Below, piece by piece: positions 28,778-37,426 of a stretch of DNA of 64,000 bases. The stretch is taken from contig LN554847.1 of NCBI GenBank assembly GCA_000953695.1, positions 499,801 through 563,800 of the forward strand. The letters run 5' to 3'. Both the position numbers and the translations under genes were made by a program. The stretch is from Aliivibrio wodanis. Lineage in GTDB: Bacteria > Pseudomonadota > Gammaproteobacteria > Enterobacterales > Vibrionaceae. Positions within the stretch are counted from its first letter, which is position 1. Each line of letters opens with the position of its first letter. The notes beneath the pieces are model-generated. The model did not search any database, had not been told where the DNA came from, and saw only the letters and a list, made by a program, of their open reading frames with translations.

Positions 28778-30406
28778 TTAACTCTGTCCCTTAGCCATAG
28801 TAACTACTCGTTTTAAAGTCCAGCGAAGCAGCAAAGGAATGCTATCGGGGCCCTGCTCTTCACTATATTGAACAATCGCTAATGCAACATCAGGTTTGGC
28901 GTATTTCTTAAGTGTTTTTATTATGATCTTTTTAGGAGGTACAGGTTGATCTACTGCAATGTTTGACAGTTCTCTAAAGAGAGCTTCAAACCCATGATGG
29001 TATAAATAATGCTCAATATCTTTATGAGGCAATTCGGTTAAACGATGACGATGGTGTTCATTATCTAGTTGAGATTTAACAGCAAAAGCATATTTTTTAC
29101 CTGCAGGATCACCATCAGTGACAACATGCCATTCAATGTGAAAAGCTTTAGCTATTTTGATCAAAGACTTTAAACCAGATTGAGCAAATTCAATAATTTG
29201 GATCCCTTCCGCTGCTAGGTTATAGCCTAAAATCCGTGCCATTTCATTAAATAGCCAGACTTCTGTTTCCCCTTCAACTAATAACCAACAACGCGCAAAT
29301 AGAGCGTTTGAGCGTTGAAATCGAATATGAAAGGTAATGCGACGTAAGTCATCTTGGGATAAACAGGTAGGAGAAATAGAGTAGCTAGATGTTGAGCCTG
29401 ATTCTCTGACTAATCGACGGATGGAGCACAAAGGAACTGCACTTAGTAATTCACTGCTATTTGTAGTTAAAATTTTTTGCATTGGAATATGATTAAGTAA
29501 TGTCCACGCTTGAATTAACTGAGTTGGGTGCAATCTACCTTCGGGATCTTCAATGATCATCAAAGGCCTAGCTGATTGTTTAAGGGTATTTGGACCTTTA
29601 GCTTTTAAATAGGTATTTAATAAACCAAGCAGTAGTAGTTTTGCTTGTTTATTTTTACTTATAAATTGAGTTAAAGAGACGCCTTCATTCTTCTGCCCAA
29701 AAAAGAGATCATCATGAATTTTATGTGGCGTATCGCGTTTGTGGTGCTTAAAAGAGAAGTAGTGTTCGATTAGTGATTGCATTGAACGCAGTGCACTTTT
29801 TATTTCACCACTATTTACCTGACCAGGAGCGGTAATAAGACGGCGGCATGTATTATTTATCCGTCGTTCAATTCTGTCATTAGAGAGAGTTGAGGGAGGG
29901 TCTTGTTGGCTTACCCTGCGTGAATCGCGGATCCGAATAACAGGGTGTAAACGGATTAGTTCTGTAACTAATTTCTCTATTTTATGATAGCGAAGTACGT
30001 TTCCGTTATGATCAAGAAAGGAGTGTGATGACGTAATTTTACCTTCATTGTTAGTTGCACTGATCCGATAATAAATACGCTGAGTATGATCACAAGGATT
30101 GGATTGCCATAAACTTGATAATTTTCTATAGCGGCCAGCTTTGTGTTCTTTTTTTTCTGTAGTTTGCCAAGTAATAATGATTTGAATATGTTGATCTTGA
30201 GCGTAAGAAATGGAATGGTCTTGATGAAAATCTTTTAATGTAAATTGATGAAGCTTTCCGGATACAGGTAATGCAATTGAAATAGCATCAAGAAGAGACG
30301 ATTTACCCCAAGTGTTTTCACCAATTAACGTGGTTAATTGCTCAAAAGAAAGGGATAAGCGTTTGATGCCTCGAAAACCAGAAACTTCAATTCGTTCTAA
30401 GAGCAT
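28778..30406 (-). CDS. OLD-family ATP-dependent nuclease (YbjD-like, DUF2813)
   Basis: The protein has 542 residues. It begins LERIEVSGFRGIKRLSL and the Walker A loop reads GENTWGKSSLLDA, the SMC/RecF-type ATPase start. An ATPase C-terminal half (MIIEDPEGRLHPTQLIQAW) precedes a TOPRIM domain (about residues 375-470; LLVEGETEVWLFNE, TDGDPAGKKYA) that would cut DNA. The order and length match E. coli YbjD, of unknown biological role. OLD proteins can act in phage defence, but this copy has no defence neighbours. It is a single-gene unit. Confidence 0.88.
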   Translation of the reverse strand: MLLERIEVSGFRGIKRLSLSFEQLTTLIGENTWGKSSLLDAISIALPVSGKLHQFTLKDFHQDHSISYAQDQHIQIIITWQTTEKKEHKAGRYRKLSSLWQSNPCDHTQRIYYRISATNNEGKITSSHSFLDHNGNVLRYHKIEKLVTELIRLHPVIRIRDSRRVSQQDPPSTLSNDRIERRINNTCRRLITAPGQVNSGEIKSALRSMQSLIEHYFSFKHHKRDTPHKIHDDLFFGQKNEGVSLTQFISKNKQAKLLLLGLLNTYLKAKGPNTLKQSARPLMIIEDPEGRLHPTQLIQAWTLLNHIPMQKILTTNSSELLSAVPLCSIRRLVRESGSTSSYSISPTCLSQDDLRRITFHIRFQRSNALFARCWLLVEGETEVWLFNEMARILGYNLAAEGIQIIEFAQSGLKSLIKIAKAFHIEWHVVTDGDPAGKKYAFAVKSQLDNEHHRHRLTELPHKDIEHYLYHHGFEALFRELSNIAVDQPVPPKKIIIKTLKKYAKPDVALAIVQYSEEQGPDSIPLLLRWTLKRVVTMAKGQS

Positions 30407-30489
30407 AAGTGCTTCCTCATCAGATACTTGTATAAATAACTATATAGTAACTGAGTCAAGTAAAGAATTAGAGGTGTCACAATTATAGA

Positions 30490-32868
30490 TTATATTGACA
30501 TTAATATAGGCTGGCTTTCATTAAGAAGCGCTGTAAAATTCTTCTCTGTTAATGGCTTAGACATAAAGTATCCTTGCCCGTAAGTACAACCTCTTTGTTG
30601 CAAGTAGTTCCATTGGCACTCTTCTTCAATTCCTTCAGCGGTAATACTGAAGTGAAATTGCTCACCAATATTAATAATAAGATCAACAAAAGAACTGTCT
30701 TGCTTAAGTAGCAGCATAGTATGTTCGCGGTCAATTTTTACTTTATCAATATTTAGTCTAACCAATTGGTTGAGTGAGGTAAATCCTGTTCCAAAATCAT
30801 CTAAAGCAATGGATAAACCTAAAGAACGTAGTTCATTCACAATAGATTGACTCTCTTTATTAATTTCAATAAAGGCTGTTTCAGTAAACTCGATCTCAAT
30901 ATTCATTGGTGATATATCATACTTATCTAAAATAGAGATAAGATTTTTAGGGTAATGAATATTACCTAGCTCAGATGCAGAGGCATTAATACAGAACTTT
31001 ATTTCACGCATTAATTTTGTTGGCAATTGTGAGATATAGTGACATACCAGATCTGCTACAATTAAGTCAATATCAAAAATAAGCCCTAACTTCTCAGCTA
31101 TTGGGATAAACTCATCTGGACCAATAAAACCAAGAGAGGGGTGAGTCCAACGTATAAGAGCTTCGCATCCAGCGATTTCTTTTGTATCAATATGATAGAA
31201 AGGTTGGTAGTTAATCGTGAAATCTTTGCGATTAATCGCAGGGATCAATGATTTACGAATGTCAGATTGACGCTTAAACTGTCTATTTAAGTCTGTATCA
31301 AAAAAAACATATTTTTGAGGAGAGTTTAATGCTTTCTCTTTGGCATACTCAATACGCTCAAAAACATGAATGGGATCTTCAAAAGCAAAACCTAATGCAA
31401 TACTAGTATAAGCATTCGCCTGGATCTTTAACTTTGATACCATATGAGACGAGTTTAATACGGATATTAATTTTTTACTAAATGCTTTCGCTCGCTCGCC
31501 ACAAGGATCGTGTAAATAGAGAATACCAAATACGTTATTACCGATACGGTAGACAGAAATATCTGGGTTCTCTATCTGAGCGGTTAACGTATGGCTAATA
31601 GAAATTAAAAACTCATCACCAATGTTATAACCATATGTTTGGTTAACTACACGCAAGTTGCTGATCTCGATAAAAATAGAAGCCAACTCTTGTGCTGGTT
31701 CTTGAAGTGCTTGATGTAAATGTTTAGTAAATGCAGATTTATTTTTTAAAGAGGTTAGATGATCATAGTAAGCGATCTCACTTAAGCTTTGCTTCGCTTC
31801 TGCTAAAGATTTAATTGTTGAAGCGTAGCTGTTATGCAGATCACTTATCTCTCCACAGCTAGTTATGCAATTAAACTCAAGCATATCACCTGATTCACTT
31901 TTCTTTATTTTATGCTGTAGTTGATTAATTGGCTTAATAATCAATCTTGAAACAAGATAATATGCAAAAATGATGATAAAAAAACAAGAGAAAAGGATAG
32001 TAAAACTAGTTAATAGTTTTATCTCATCTAAATGGCCATAAAATCTATTTTTTTTGATAAAACTGTGCAATAAAAAATTGGTTGAAAGCGTATAATGCGA
32101 GGCAAGATATTCAATATTATCTATCGTAAATTCAGTTTTATTGAATATGTCTTTATCCAAGTTGAGTTGACTTAAAGATAAGCTCTGATAGATAGGATGT
32201 AAATTTTGGTTTGTTATCATAAATGACATATCATGCAGTTCTGATATCTTGTTTAAACGCGCATAGATGTTATGGAATGAAAAGCGAAAGATAACCCAAG
32301 AGGATAACTTATTGGTTAAATAGTCGGTATTAGGAAGTTTTTGAGCAAAGACCATTTGATATTGCTGGCTAACCTCACTCCAATAAAATTTCATTGAATA
32401 AGTGGAGTTAGAAGGGATGCTCTCTAAAAAGCTATTTACATAGTCGTTGGATAGATAGTCATTACTAAACTGCGTAAACTTGGTCTCAACATGAAGTCGT
32501 GGCGAGCTTAGTTGGATCTCTAAGATTTGATCGTCAAGCATGACGATATTTTTCAATAAACTAACAGTTTGCTGATGAGAAGCTGGAGTGCTAAATTCAT
32601 TAGTTAGTGTTTGCCGTACATCAGAATGAGTAACTAACATTTTTATTTTAGACTTAATATCTTGTTTCATCTCATTAAGTTCTGACTTAATAAGTTCTTG
32701 TATTAAGTGTGTTTTTGCTTGATGTGCTCGTTCTGCCTGTTGATGAATAGTCGTGATTGAGAGAAAGGCAACTAAAGCGAGGGGAGCGAATACAGTCGGT
32801 AATAAAAAGACTAATAACTTTGTATTAATGCTTTTACTTATAGAATGTATTTTAGAAGGTAGTTTCAT
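30490..32868 (-). CDS. membrane sensor with HAMP, degenerate GGDEF and EAL domains
   Basis: The protein has 792 residues: a membrane segment (about 18-40), a periplasmic sensor (about 45-285), a second membrane segment (about 288-310), a HAMP region (about 310-365), a GGDEF-like domain (about 370-530) and an EAL domain (about 540-785). The GGDEF site reads YRIGNNVFGIL, so no cyclase activity is expected. The EAL domain keeps CEALIRWTHP, FCINASA, EIEFTETAF, LDDFGTGFTS, KVKID and AEGIEEE, so it should be a cyclic-di-GMP phosphodiesterase. It is divergent from a 5'-nucleotidase-like gene. Confidence 0.9.
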   Translation of the reverse strand: MKLPSKIHSISKSINTKLLVFLLPTVFAPLALVAFLSITTIHQQAERAHQAKTHLIQELIKSELNEMKQDIKSKIKMLVTHSDVRQTLTNEFSTPASHQQTVSLLKNIVMLDDQILEIQLSSPRLHVETKFTQFSNDYLSNDYVNSFLESIPSNSTYSMKFYWSEVSQQYQMVFAQKLPNTDYLTNKLSSWVIFRFSFHNIYARLNKISELHDMSFMITNQNLHPIYQSLSLSQLNLDKDIFNKTEFTIDNIEYLASHYTLSTNFLLHSFIKKNRFYGHLDEIKLLTSFTILFSCFFIIIFAYYLVSRLIIKPINQLQHKIKKSESGDMLEFNCITSCGEISDLHNSYASTIKSLAEAKQSLSEIAYYDHLTSLKNKSAFTKHLHQALQEPAQELASIFIEISNLRVVNQTYGYNIGDEFLISISHTLTAQIENPDISVYRIGNNVFGILYLHDPCGERAKAFSKKLISVLNSSHMVSKLKIQANAYTSIALGFAFEDPIHVFERIEYAKEKALNSPQKYVFFDTDLNRQFKRQSDIRKSLIPAINRKDFTINYQPFYHIDTKEIAGCEALIRWTHPSLGFIGPDEFIPIAEKLGLIFDIDLIVADLVCHYISQLPTKLMREIKFCINASASELGNIHYPKNLISILDKYDISPMNIEIEFTETAFIEINKESQSIVNELRSLGLSIALDDFGTGFTSLNQLVRLNIDKVKIDREHTMLLLKQDSSFVDLIINIGEQFHFSITAEGIEEECQWNYLQQRGCTYGQGYFMSKPLTEKNFTALLNESQPILMSI

Positions 32869-32985
32869 AACTTAGCCTTAAGTAACTCTCTCATAACGTT
32901 TTCTATTCTGTAATATTATGAAGTCAAATACAAGATGTTATTTTGTAAGTGTGAACTTGAGTAAATTGCCCTAGTAAGGAAAAAA

Positions 32986-34728
32986 ATGATAGTTGAGAAG
33001 AGCAATACATTAAGAGTAATGCATATTAATGATACGCACTCTTACTTTGATGAATCAGTTATAGCACTAAAGCATACTTCAGTAGGAAAATACTACCTTA
33101 AATGTGGTGGTTTTTCACGCGTTTTTCATCAAGCTACCTTATTAAAAAATGAAGCAAAAGAGCAAGGTTGTGAAACTTTATTTTTTCATGCAGGTGATTG
33201 CTTTCAAGGAACGCTGTATTTTTCTTTATATAAAGGAAAAGCCAATGCAGATTTATTGAATCAGTTGGCATTAGATGGGATGGTGCTAGGTAATCATGAG
33301 TTCGATTTAGGTAATGAATTGGTCTGTGAATTTATTGAAAATACGCATTTTCCTATCTTAATGGGAAACTGGGATCTCAGCCAGGAAGACCCAAGTAAAG
33401 GGCATAACTTAAAGCACCAACCAAGAATTTTAGATTATGATCGTGATAGGAATATTGCTAATTATATGCTGAAACAGGTTGGTAATATAGATATCGCTAT
33501 TTTTGGTTTAACAACAGATAAAATGGAGATATTAGCGAGTCCAGATTTAGATACACCATTTTTAAAAGCAATTGAAACAGCAAAAAGCACGATTGATTAT
33601 CTAACTAATAAAAAAGGGATCTCTAATGTAATTATTATTAGTCATCTTGGCTATGAGGTTGATAAACAGTTAGCAGAAGCCATATCAGGTGTTGATTTAA
33701 TTATTGGTGGCCATAGTCATGTCCTACAAGGTGATTTCACTGAGATAGGCCTAGAGTCTAGAGAAGCGTATGGTGACAAAGTTAATGGGACGCATATCGT
33801 TCAATCAGGTTGTCATGCGTTGGCATTAGGCTACTGTGATTTAGAGTATACTAACGATGGCCGTCTTATTCGTTTTAATGGGCGTAATTTATTACTTACG
33901 GATGATATTGCTTATCAAGATAAAGCTTGTATTCATGCAATTGAAGAGCCTAGATTATTTGATATCGTCATGCAGTTAAAATCCTTTGACGGTGTAGTTT
34001 TCTGCCGAAAAGATCCTAAGATTGAAGCGTTACTTATGGACAATTACCGACAAGAAGTGGAAGAGTTGTCGCAGCAAGTGATTGGACATTGTTTAGTTGA
34101 TTTATCTCATCGCAGGATCCCTGATGAAAAAGGGCAGAGTGATATTGCTCCTTGGGTTGTTGAATCTTTTTACTCTAAAGCGCACCAAATTGATCATCGA
34201 GTCCAATTTGCAATGCACAATGCTGGAGGGGTTCGTTCTGGATTAAATCAAGGCGAAATTACCTATGCAGACATTGCCGGAAGTGTCTTGCCTTTTTCTA
34301 TTCCTATTGTCATATATAGTATTAAAGGAAAATACCTTAAAGCGGCAATAGAAGGTGCGATTGATAATGCAACGAGCAATGGTGTCATTGGTAGTGGTTC
34401 AGGAAGTTTTCCATATGTATCACAATTACGTTATTGCTACGAAGCAAGTAAACCAAGTGGCCAACGTCTAACTGAATTTAGTATTTATAGCCATATTGTT
34501 GGTTGGAAAAGTATACAAGATGAACAGATTTATTTTGGAACATCAACAGCTTACACTATAAAAGGCAAAGAAGGCTATGCTCCATTGTTAAATCGAGAAA
34601 CCGCTATTATAAATACTCCATTTTCTATGGCTGACTGTTTTATTGATTATTTACGGCACTACCCTAATTTAACTATGCCTACTTCATACTTGAACCGATA
34701 TCTGAAAAATACCAAGGTAGTTATTTAG
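32986..34728 (+). CDS. UshA-type metallophosphatase/5'-nucleotidase without signal peptide
   Basis: The protein has 580 residues. The N-terminal calcineurin-like domain carries all metal motifs: MHINDTHSYFD, HAGDCFQGT, GNHEFD, SHLGY and GGHSHVLQG. The C-terminal nucleotide-binding domain has the HNAGGVRSGLNQGEITYADI motif and the substrate-stacking region. Family members such as UshA are normally exported, but the frame starts MIVEKSNTLRVMHINDTH, with no signal peptide, so this one is probably cytoplasmic. It would remove phosphate from a nucleotide or related compound. AAGGAAAAAA precedes the ATG. Confidence 0.85.
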   Translation: MIVEKSNTLRVMHINDTHSYFDESVIALKHTSVGKYYLKCGGFSRVFHQATLLKNEAKEQGCETLFFHAGDCFQGTLYFSLYKGKANADLLNQLALDGMVLGNHEFDLGNELVCEFIENTHFPILMGNWDLSQEDPSKGHNLKHQPRILDYDRDRNIANYMLKQVGNIDIAIFGLTTDKMEILASPDLDTPFLKAIETAKSTIDYLTNKKGISNVIIISHLGYEVDKQLAEAISGVDLIIGGHSHVLQGDFTEIGLESREAYGDKVNGTHIVQSGCHALALGYCDLEYTNDGRLIRFNGRNLLLTDDIAYQDKACIHAIEEPRLFDIVMQLKSFDGVVFCRKDPKIEALLMDNYRQEVEELSQQVIGHCLVDLSHRRIPDEKGQSDIAPWVVESFYSKAHQIDHRVQFAMHNAGGVRSGLNQGEITYADIAGSVLPFSIPIVIYSIKGKYLKAAIEGAIDNATSNGVIGSGSGSFPYVSQLRYCYEASKPSGQRLTEFSIYSHIVGWKSIQDEQIYFGTSTAYTIKGKEGYAPLLNRETAIINTPFSMADCFIDYLRHYPNLTMPTSYLNRYLKNTKVVI

Positions 34729-34790
34729 TGGCATAAAACTTGCTTTATGTTGTATGAGATGAGTCATACAGTTAAGTTTATAGGTGTATT

Positions 34791-34880
34791 ATGGATAGCG
34801 ATTGGTCTGATAAATTATTAGCAGTGAGTTGGGTATTTGCTTGGGCAGTGATTGCTTACTTTGTCCCACTTGCGAGTTAA
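34791..34880 (+). CDS. 29-residue single-membrane-segment small protein
   Basis: The frame starts with ATG preceded by AGG (TATAGGTGTATT) and encodes MDSDWSDKLL then a hydrophobic segment (AVSWVFAWAVIAYFVPLAS), the pattern of a small inner-membrane protein. It follows the 5'-nucleotidase-like gene by 62 bases, and a strong terminator lies 40 bases after its stop. I do not recognise a named family. The match of start, membrane helix and terminator supports it being real. Confidence 0.55.
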   Translation: MDSDWSDKLLAVSWVFAWAVIAYFVPLAS

Positions 34881-35192
34881 GATTAACCCTACTAATTTGT
34901 GGTGTTGATATAATTAGATAAGGCCCCCTTTTTATTAACATAAAGGGGGCCTTATTTTATTAATTAGAAAAATAAATAGTCACGAAATAACGTTAATGGC
35001 ATGTTAAATTGATTTTTTATTCAAATAACTTACAAATTGTGATTTTATATTCAATATTTTTGCTTGTAGATTTATGTAACACATACATTATAAAAACTAA
35101 TGTTACTTCCTAGAAAAAGTCATTTTTTGTACAGAAAAATTAGTTATATTATTTCTGCATCAAAACGAAATGACATATTAAGTGAGGCAATC
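34881..35192. other. gap with terminator and leader of a small gene
   Basis: This gap of 312 bases holds the terminator at 34920-34956 and the promoter region of the following small gene; I see no coding frame or RNA gene. The sequence is AT-rich. Confidence 0.5.
34920..34956. terminator. strong terminator after the 29-residue gene
   Basis: AAGGCCCCCTTT and AAAGGGGGCCTT form a long stem around a 10-base loop, followed by a T-rich stretch (ATTTTATT). Confidence 0.85.
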
Positions 35193-35384
35193 ATGGCACA
35201 AGCAGCAATGAACATTAATTCTATCGCTACTTCTTCTTTGGAAAAGAAGGCCTATTCAGTAACAATCAAAGGATTGGTTGCTCATTTAGTTGATGTTTTA
35301 TTTGGCAAAGGCCAGGTAACATCAACTCATTACACTTCAGAATTATCTGATCACTTAAGAAAAGATCTTGGTTTGTATAACTAA
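35193..35384 (+). CDS. small protein, weakly DUF1127-like
   Basis: From the ATG at 35193 (GAGG upstream) the protein has 63 residues, starting MAQAAMNINSI. The C-terminal half (ELSDHLRKDLGLYN) has the L-x-D-x-L-x-x-D-[IL]-G-L pattern that ends DUF1127 proteins, though the arginine-rich core is absent. A longer frame from 35100 lacks a ribosome site and family support. A terminator follows 21 bases after the stop, so it is a single-gene unit. The function is unknown. Confidence 0.65.
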   Translation: MAQAAMNINSIATSSLEKKAYSVTIKGLVAHLVDVLFGKGQVTSTHYTSELSDHLRKDLGLYN

Positions 35385-35404
35385 TAACTTGAATTAAGTA
35401 ATGA

Positions 35405-35430
35405 AAGCCAGCCTTAGTGCTGGTTTTTTT
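35405..35430 (+). terminator. terminator of the 63-residue gene
   Basis: GCCAGC and GCTGGT pair around a 6-base loop, followed by seven T residues. Confidence 0.85.
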
Positions 35431-35576
35431 GTATGGGTCACAAATGTAGCAAATATTGCAATTATGTAAGAAAAATGTCTTATTGAGCTAAATTTGAAAG
35501 TATAAGACCTTTATTAGAAATTTATAAATAATGAGCGTGGTAAATTAAGCCCATACTAAATCTGGGGGGAATAGTG

Positions 35577-35735
35577 ATGATAATGGAACTTAAATATCAA
35601 GTTATGGGCTTTGGGCCTTGGACAACAGCAACAGTATCTCGAGATATTGCAATGCGTTTAGCGACAGAATATGCAGAGCTTGGTTGGCCAGTAGAAGTGA
35701 ACGGTTCTGAATATAAAAAAGAATTAGCAGCTTAA
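35577..35735 (+). CDS. 52-residue hypothetical small protein
   Basis: The frame (MIMELKYQVMGFGPWTTATV, then SRDIAMRLATEYAELG) has a strong upstream G-rich ribosome site (TGGGGGG), ends with TAA at 35735 and is followed by a terminator. It is soluble-looking, with a possible amphipathic helix around residues 20-36. I do not recognise a family. A gene of normal composition with its own terminator is likely to be real. Confidence 0.6.
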   Translation: MIMELKYQVMGFGPWTTATVSRDIAMRLATEYAELGWPVEVNGSEYKKELAA

Positions 35736-35754
35736 TAAAATTAAATACGAAATA

Positions 35755-35788
35755 TAAAAAAGCCATTAAAATTTGATGGCTTTTTTTG
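35755..35788 (+). terminator. terminator of the 52-residue gene
   Basis: AAAGCCAT and ATGGCTTT pair around a 9-base loop and run into a T-tract. Confidence 0.85.
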
Positions 35789-35842
35789 TACGTGAATATT
35801 GGTGTTGGGTGATCTAAGTATGGATCTAATTTAGATTAGATT

Positions 35843-37426
35843 TTAATAAACACAGACTTTATTCTTTCCTGAGCGCTTTGCTTGATAAAGTGCTTTATCT
35901 GCTCGTAAAAAAGTGGCTTTATAATCCTCTTGCTTTTTATGTACAGTGAGGCCAATGCTAACGGTAATTGCTCTTTCATCTAAAGTCTCTTTCCAATTAA
36001 AGTTAGCGATAGCTAATCGACATTTTTCTGCTGTTGTTTTTCCAGCTTGTATATCATCTGAAGGAATAATAAGTAGAAACTCCTCACCACCATAGCGAAC
36101 GATATAATCTTTAGAAGATCTACTTTGTTGCAGTATTCTTCCTATTAGCTTTAGAACTACATCACCTGTTAAGTGAGAATATTCATCATTAATCGACTTA
36201 AAATCATCAATATCAATGACTAAAAGTTGGTAGTTATTAACTGATGGCACAATTTCTTTTAAAAATGTTGATTCAAACCAGCGGCGATTATAAAGCTGCG
36301 TTAAACTGTCATGAAAGACATCTTGCTGTAATTTAGCCACTGTATCTTTTTGCTGATCTGATACTTCTTTTAGTTTTAGATTTTCTGATTCAGAAATATT
36401 CAATCGTAGTTGCAGCTCTAAACGCGTTAAACGTCTTAAAAAATTTCCTCCAAGATCATTAATAGGGAAGTTTTTAATAATATTTACGGTTAGTTTTTGG
36501 GCTTCTTTTTCACACTCAAGCGCCCCTGAAAAGTTTTTAAAGCAGGCTAGGGCATCACTTTTAACTTCTAATAATTGGCGTATATAATAACCTTGAGAAT
36601 ACTTTTTAGTACGCTTTAGTTGATGAGATATAAGTACGTCAGCGATCTCTCCACGTTGTAGCTTAATTAGGCAGTAAGAGGCTTCTATTGCAAATAATTT
36701 GTTTAGCCAAGGGAATGAGTGTTGATCAGGATTTTCTTTACGATAGATAATCAGTTGTTCAAGAGCTGCTTGAGGTTTATTTTGTAAACGCAATAACTTT
36801 GCAGAATACAGCATGACTTGAAAAGACAGTTGAGGATCATCTGAAACGTATTTTAATTCCTTACATTCTTCTAATAAATCTTTTGCTTTAGATAATCGAT
36901 TTAGCTCTAATAGACAAGCAATAGTATATAAACGGTAACGTAGGGCCAGATTATTACTTTGAATTGTAGAGCTCAATGACTCTAGTTTTTGATAATAGCG
37001 AAGTGCTTTTAGATGGTCACCATAAATAGAGCAAAGGTTGCCAACTCCCAAAATAGCTTGCACATAAAACTCACAGTCGCCATGTTCAACGGCTAAGGTA
37101 AATAGAGAGTGTAAGTGCTCTAGTGCTTTGGTGTAATTACCAGAATCAGTATAGCGGTAGCTTAATGCAGAATAAATATTAAGCATAATATCAATATCTT
37201 TGGGCAGTGATAATAATAATAATGCTTGTTGTAAATATTGAATGCTTTTTTCTGTTTGGTTAAATTCAACGGTGTATTCAGAGCACATTAATAATGCATA
37301 AGCTTTTTCAGCGTCATTTTCTGTTAGATGTTCTGCAACAATTAGCCAAAAATCTAAACATTGTTGAGAGTTTAGCTTCATTAAATCTATATCATATTTA
37401 GCGATTTTATTTAATAGGCTATTCAT
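35843..37426 (-). CDS. TPR-repeat diguanylate cyclase
   Basis: From the ATG at 37426 the protein has 527 residues. The first 320 or so are helical TPR-type repeats (for example SALSYRYTDSGNYTKALEHL and ILGVGNLCSIYGDHLKALRY), followed by a short coiled coil and a C-terminal GGDEF domain (about 380-525) with the intact site RYGGEEFLLI and the metal aspartates in LVIDIDDFKSIND. It should make cyclic-di-GMP in the cytoplasm. The start overlaps the preceding gene's stop by eight bases, which implies coupled translation; the longer frame from 37474 is unlikely. It follows a paralogue with a decayed GGDEF domain. Confidence 0.9.
   Translation of the reverse strand: MNSLLNKIAKYDIDLMKLNSQQCLDFWLIVAEHLTENDAEKAYALLMCSEYTVEFNQTEKSIQYLQQALLLLSLPKDIDIMLNIYSALSYRYTDSGNYTKALEHLHSLFTLAVEHGDCEFYVQAILGVGNLCSIYGDHLKALRYYQKLESLSSTIQSNNLALRYRLYTIACLLELNRLSKAKDLLEECKELKYVSDDPQLSFQVMLYSAKLLRLQNKPQAALEQLIIYRKENPDQHSFPWLNKLFAIEASYCLIKLQRGEIADVLISHQLKRTKKYSQGYYIRQLLEVKSDALACFKNFSGALECEKEAQKLTVNIIKNFPINDLGGNFLRRLTRLELQLRLNISESENLKLKEVSDQQKDTVAKLQQDVFHDSLTQLYNRRWFESTFLKEIVPSVNNYQLLVIDIDDFKSINDEYSHLTGDVVLKLIGRILQQSRSSKDYIVRYGGEEFLLIIPSDDIQAGKTTAEKCRLAIANFNWKETLDERAITVSIGLTVHKKQEDYKATFLRADKALYQAKRSGKNKVCVY

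Noticed and set aside
28778..30406. A phage-defence island around the OLD-type nuclease
   Set aside because: The protein is of the YbjD housekeeping type and has no methylase, reverse transcriptase, UvrD-like or other defence partner next to it.
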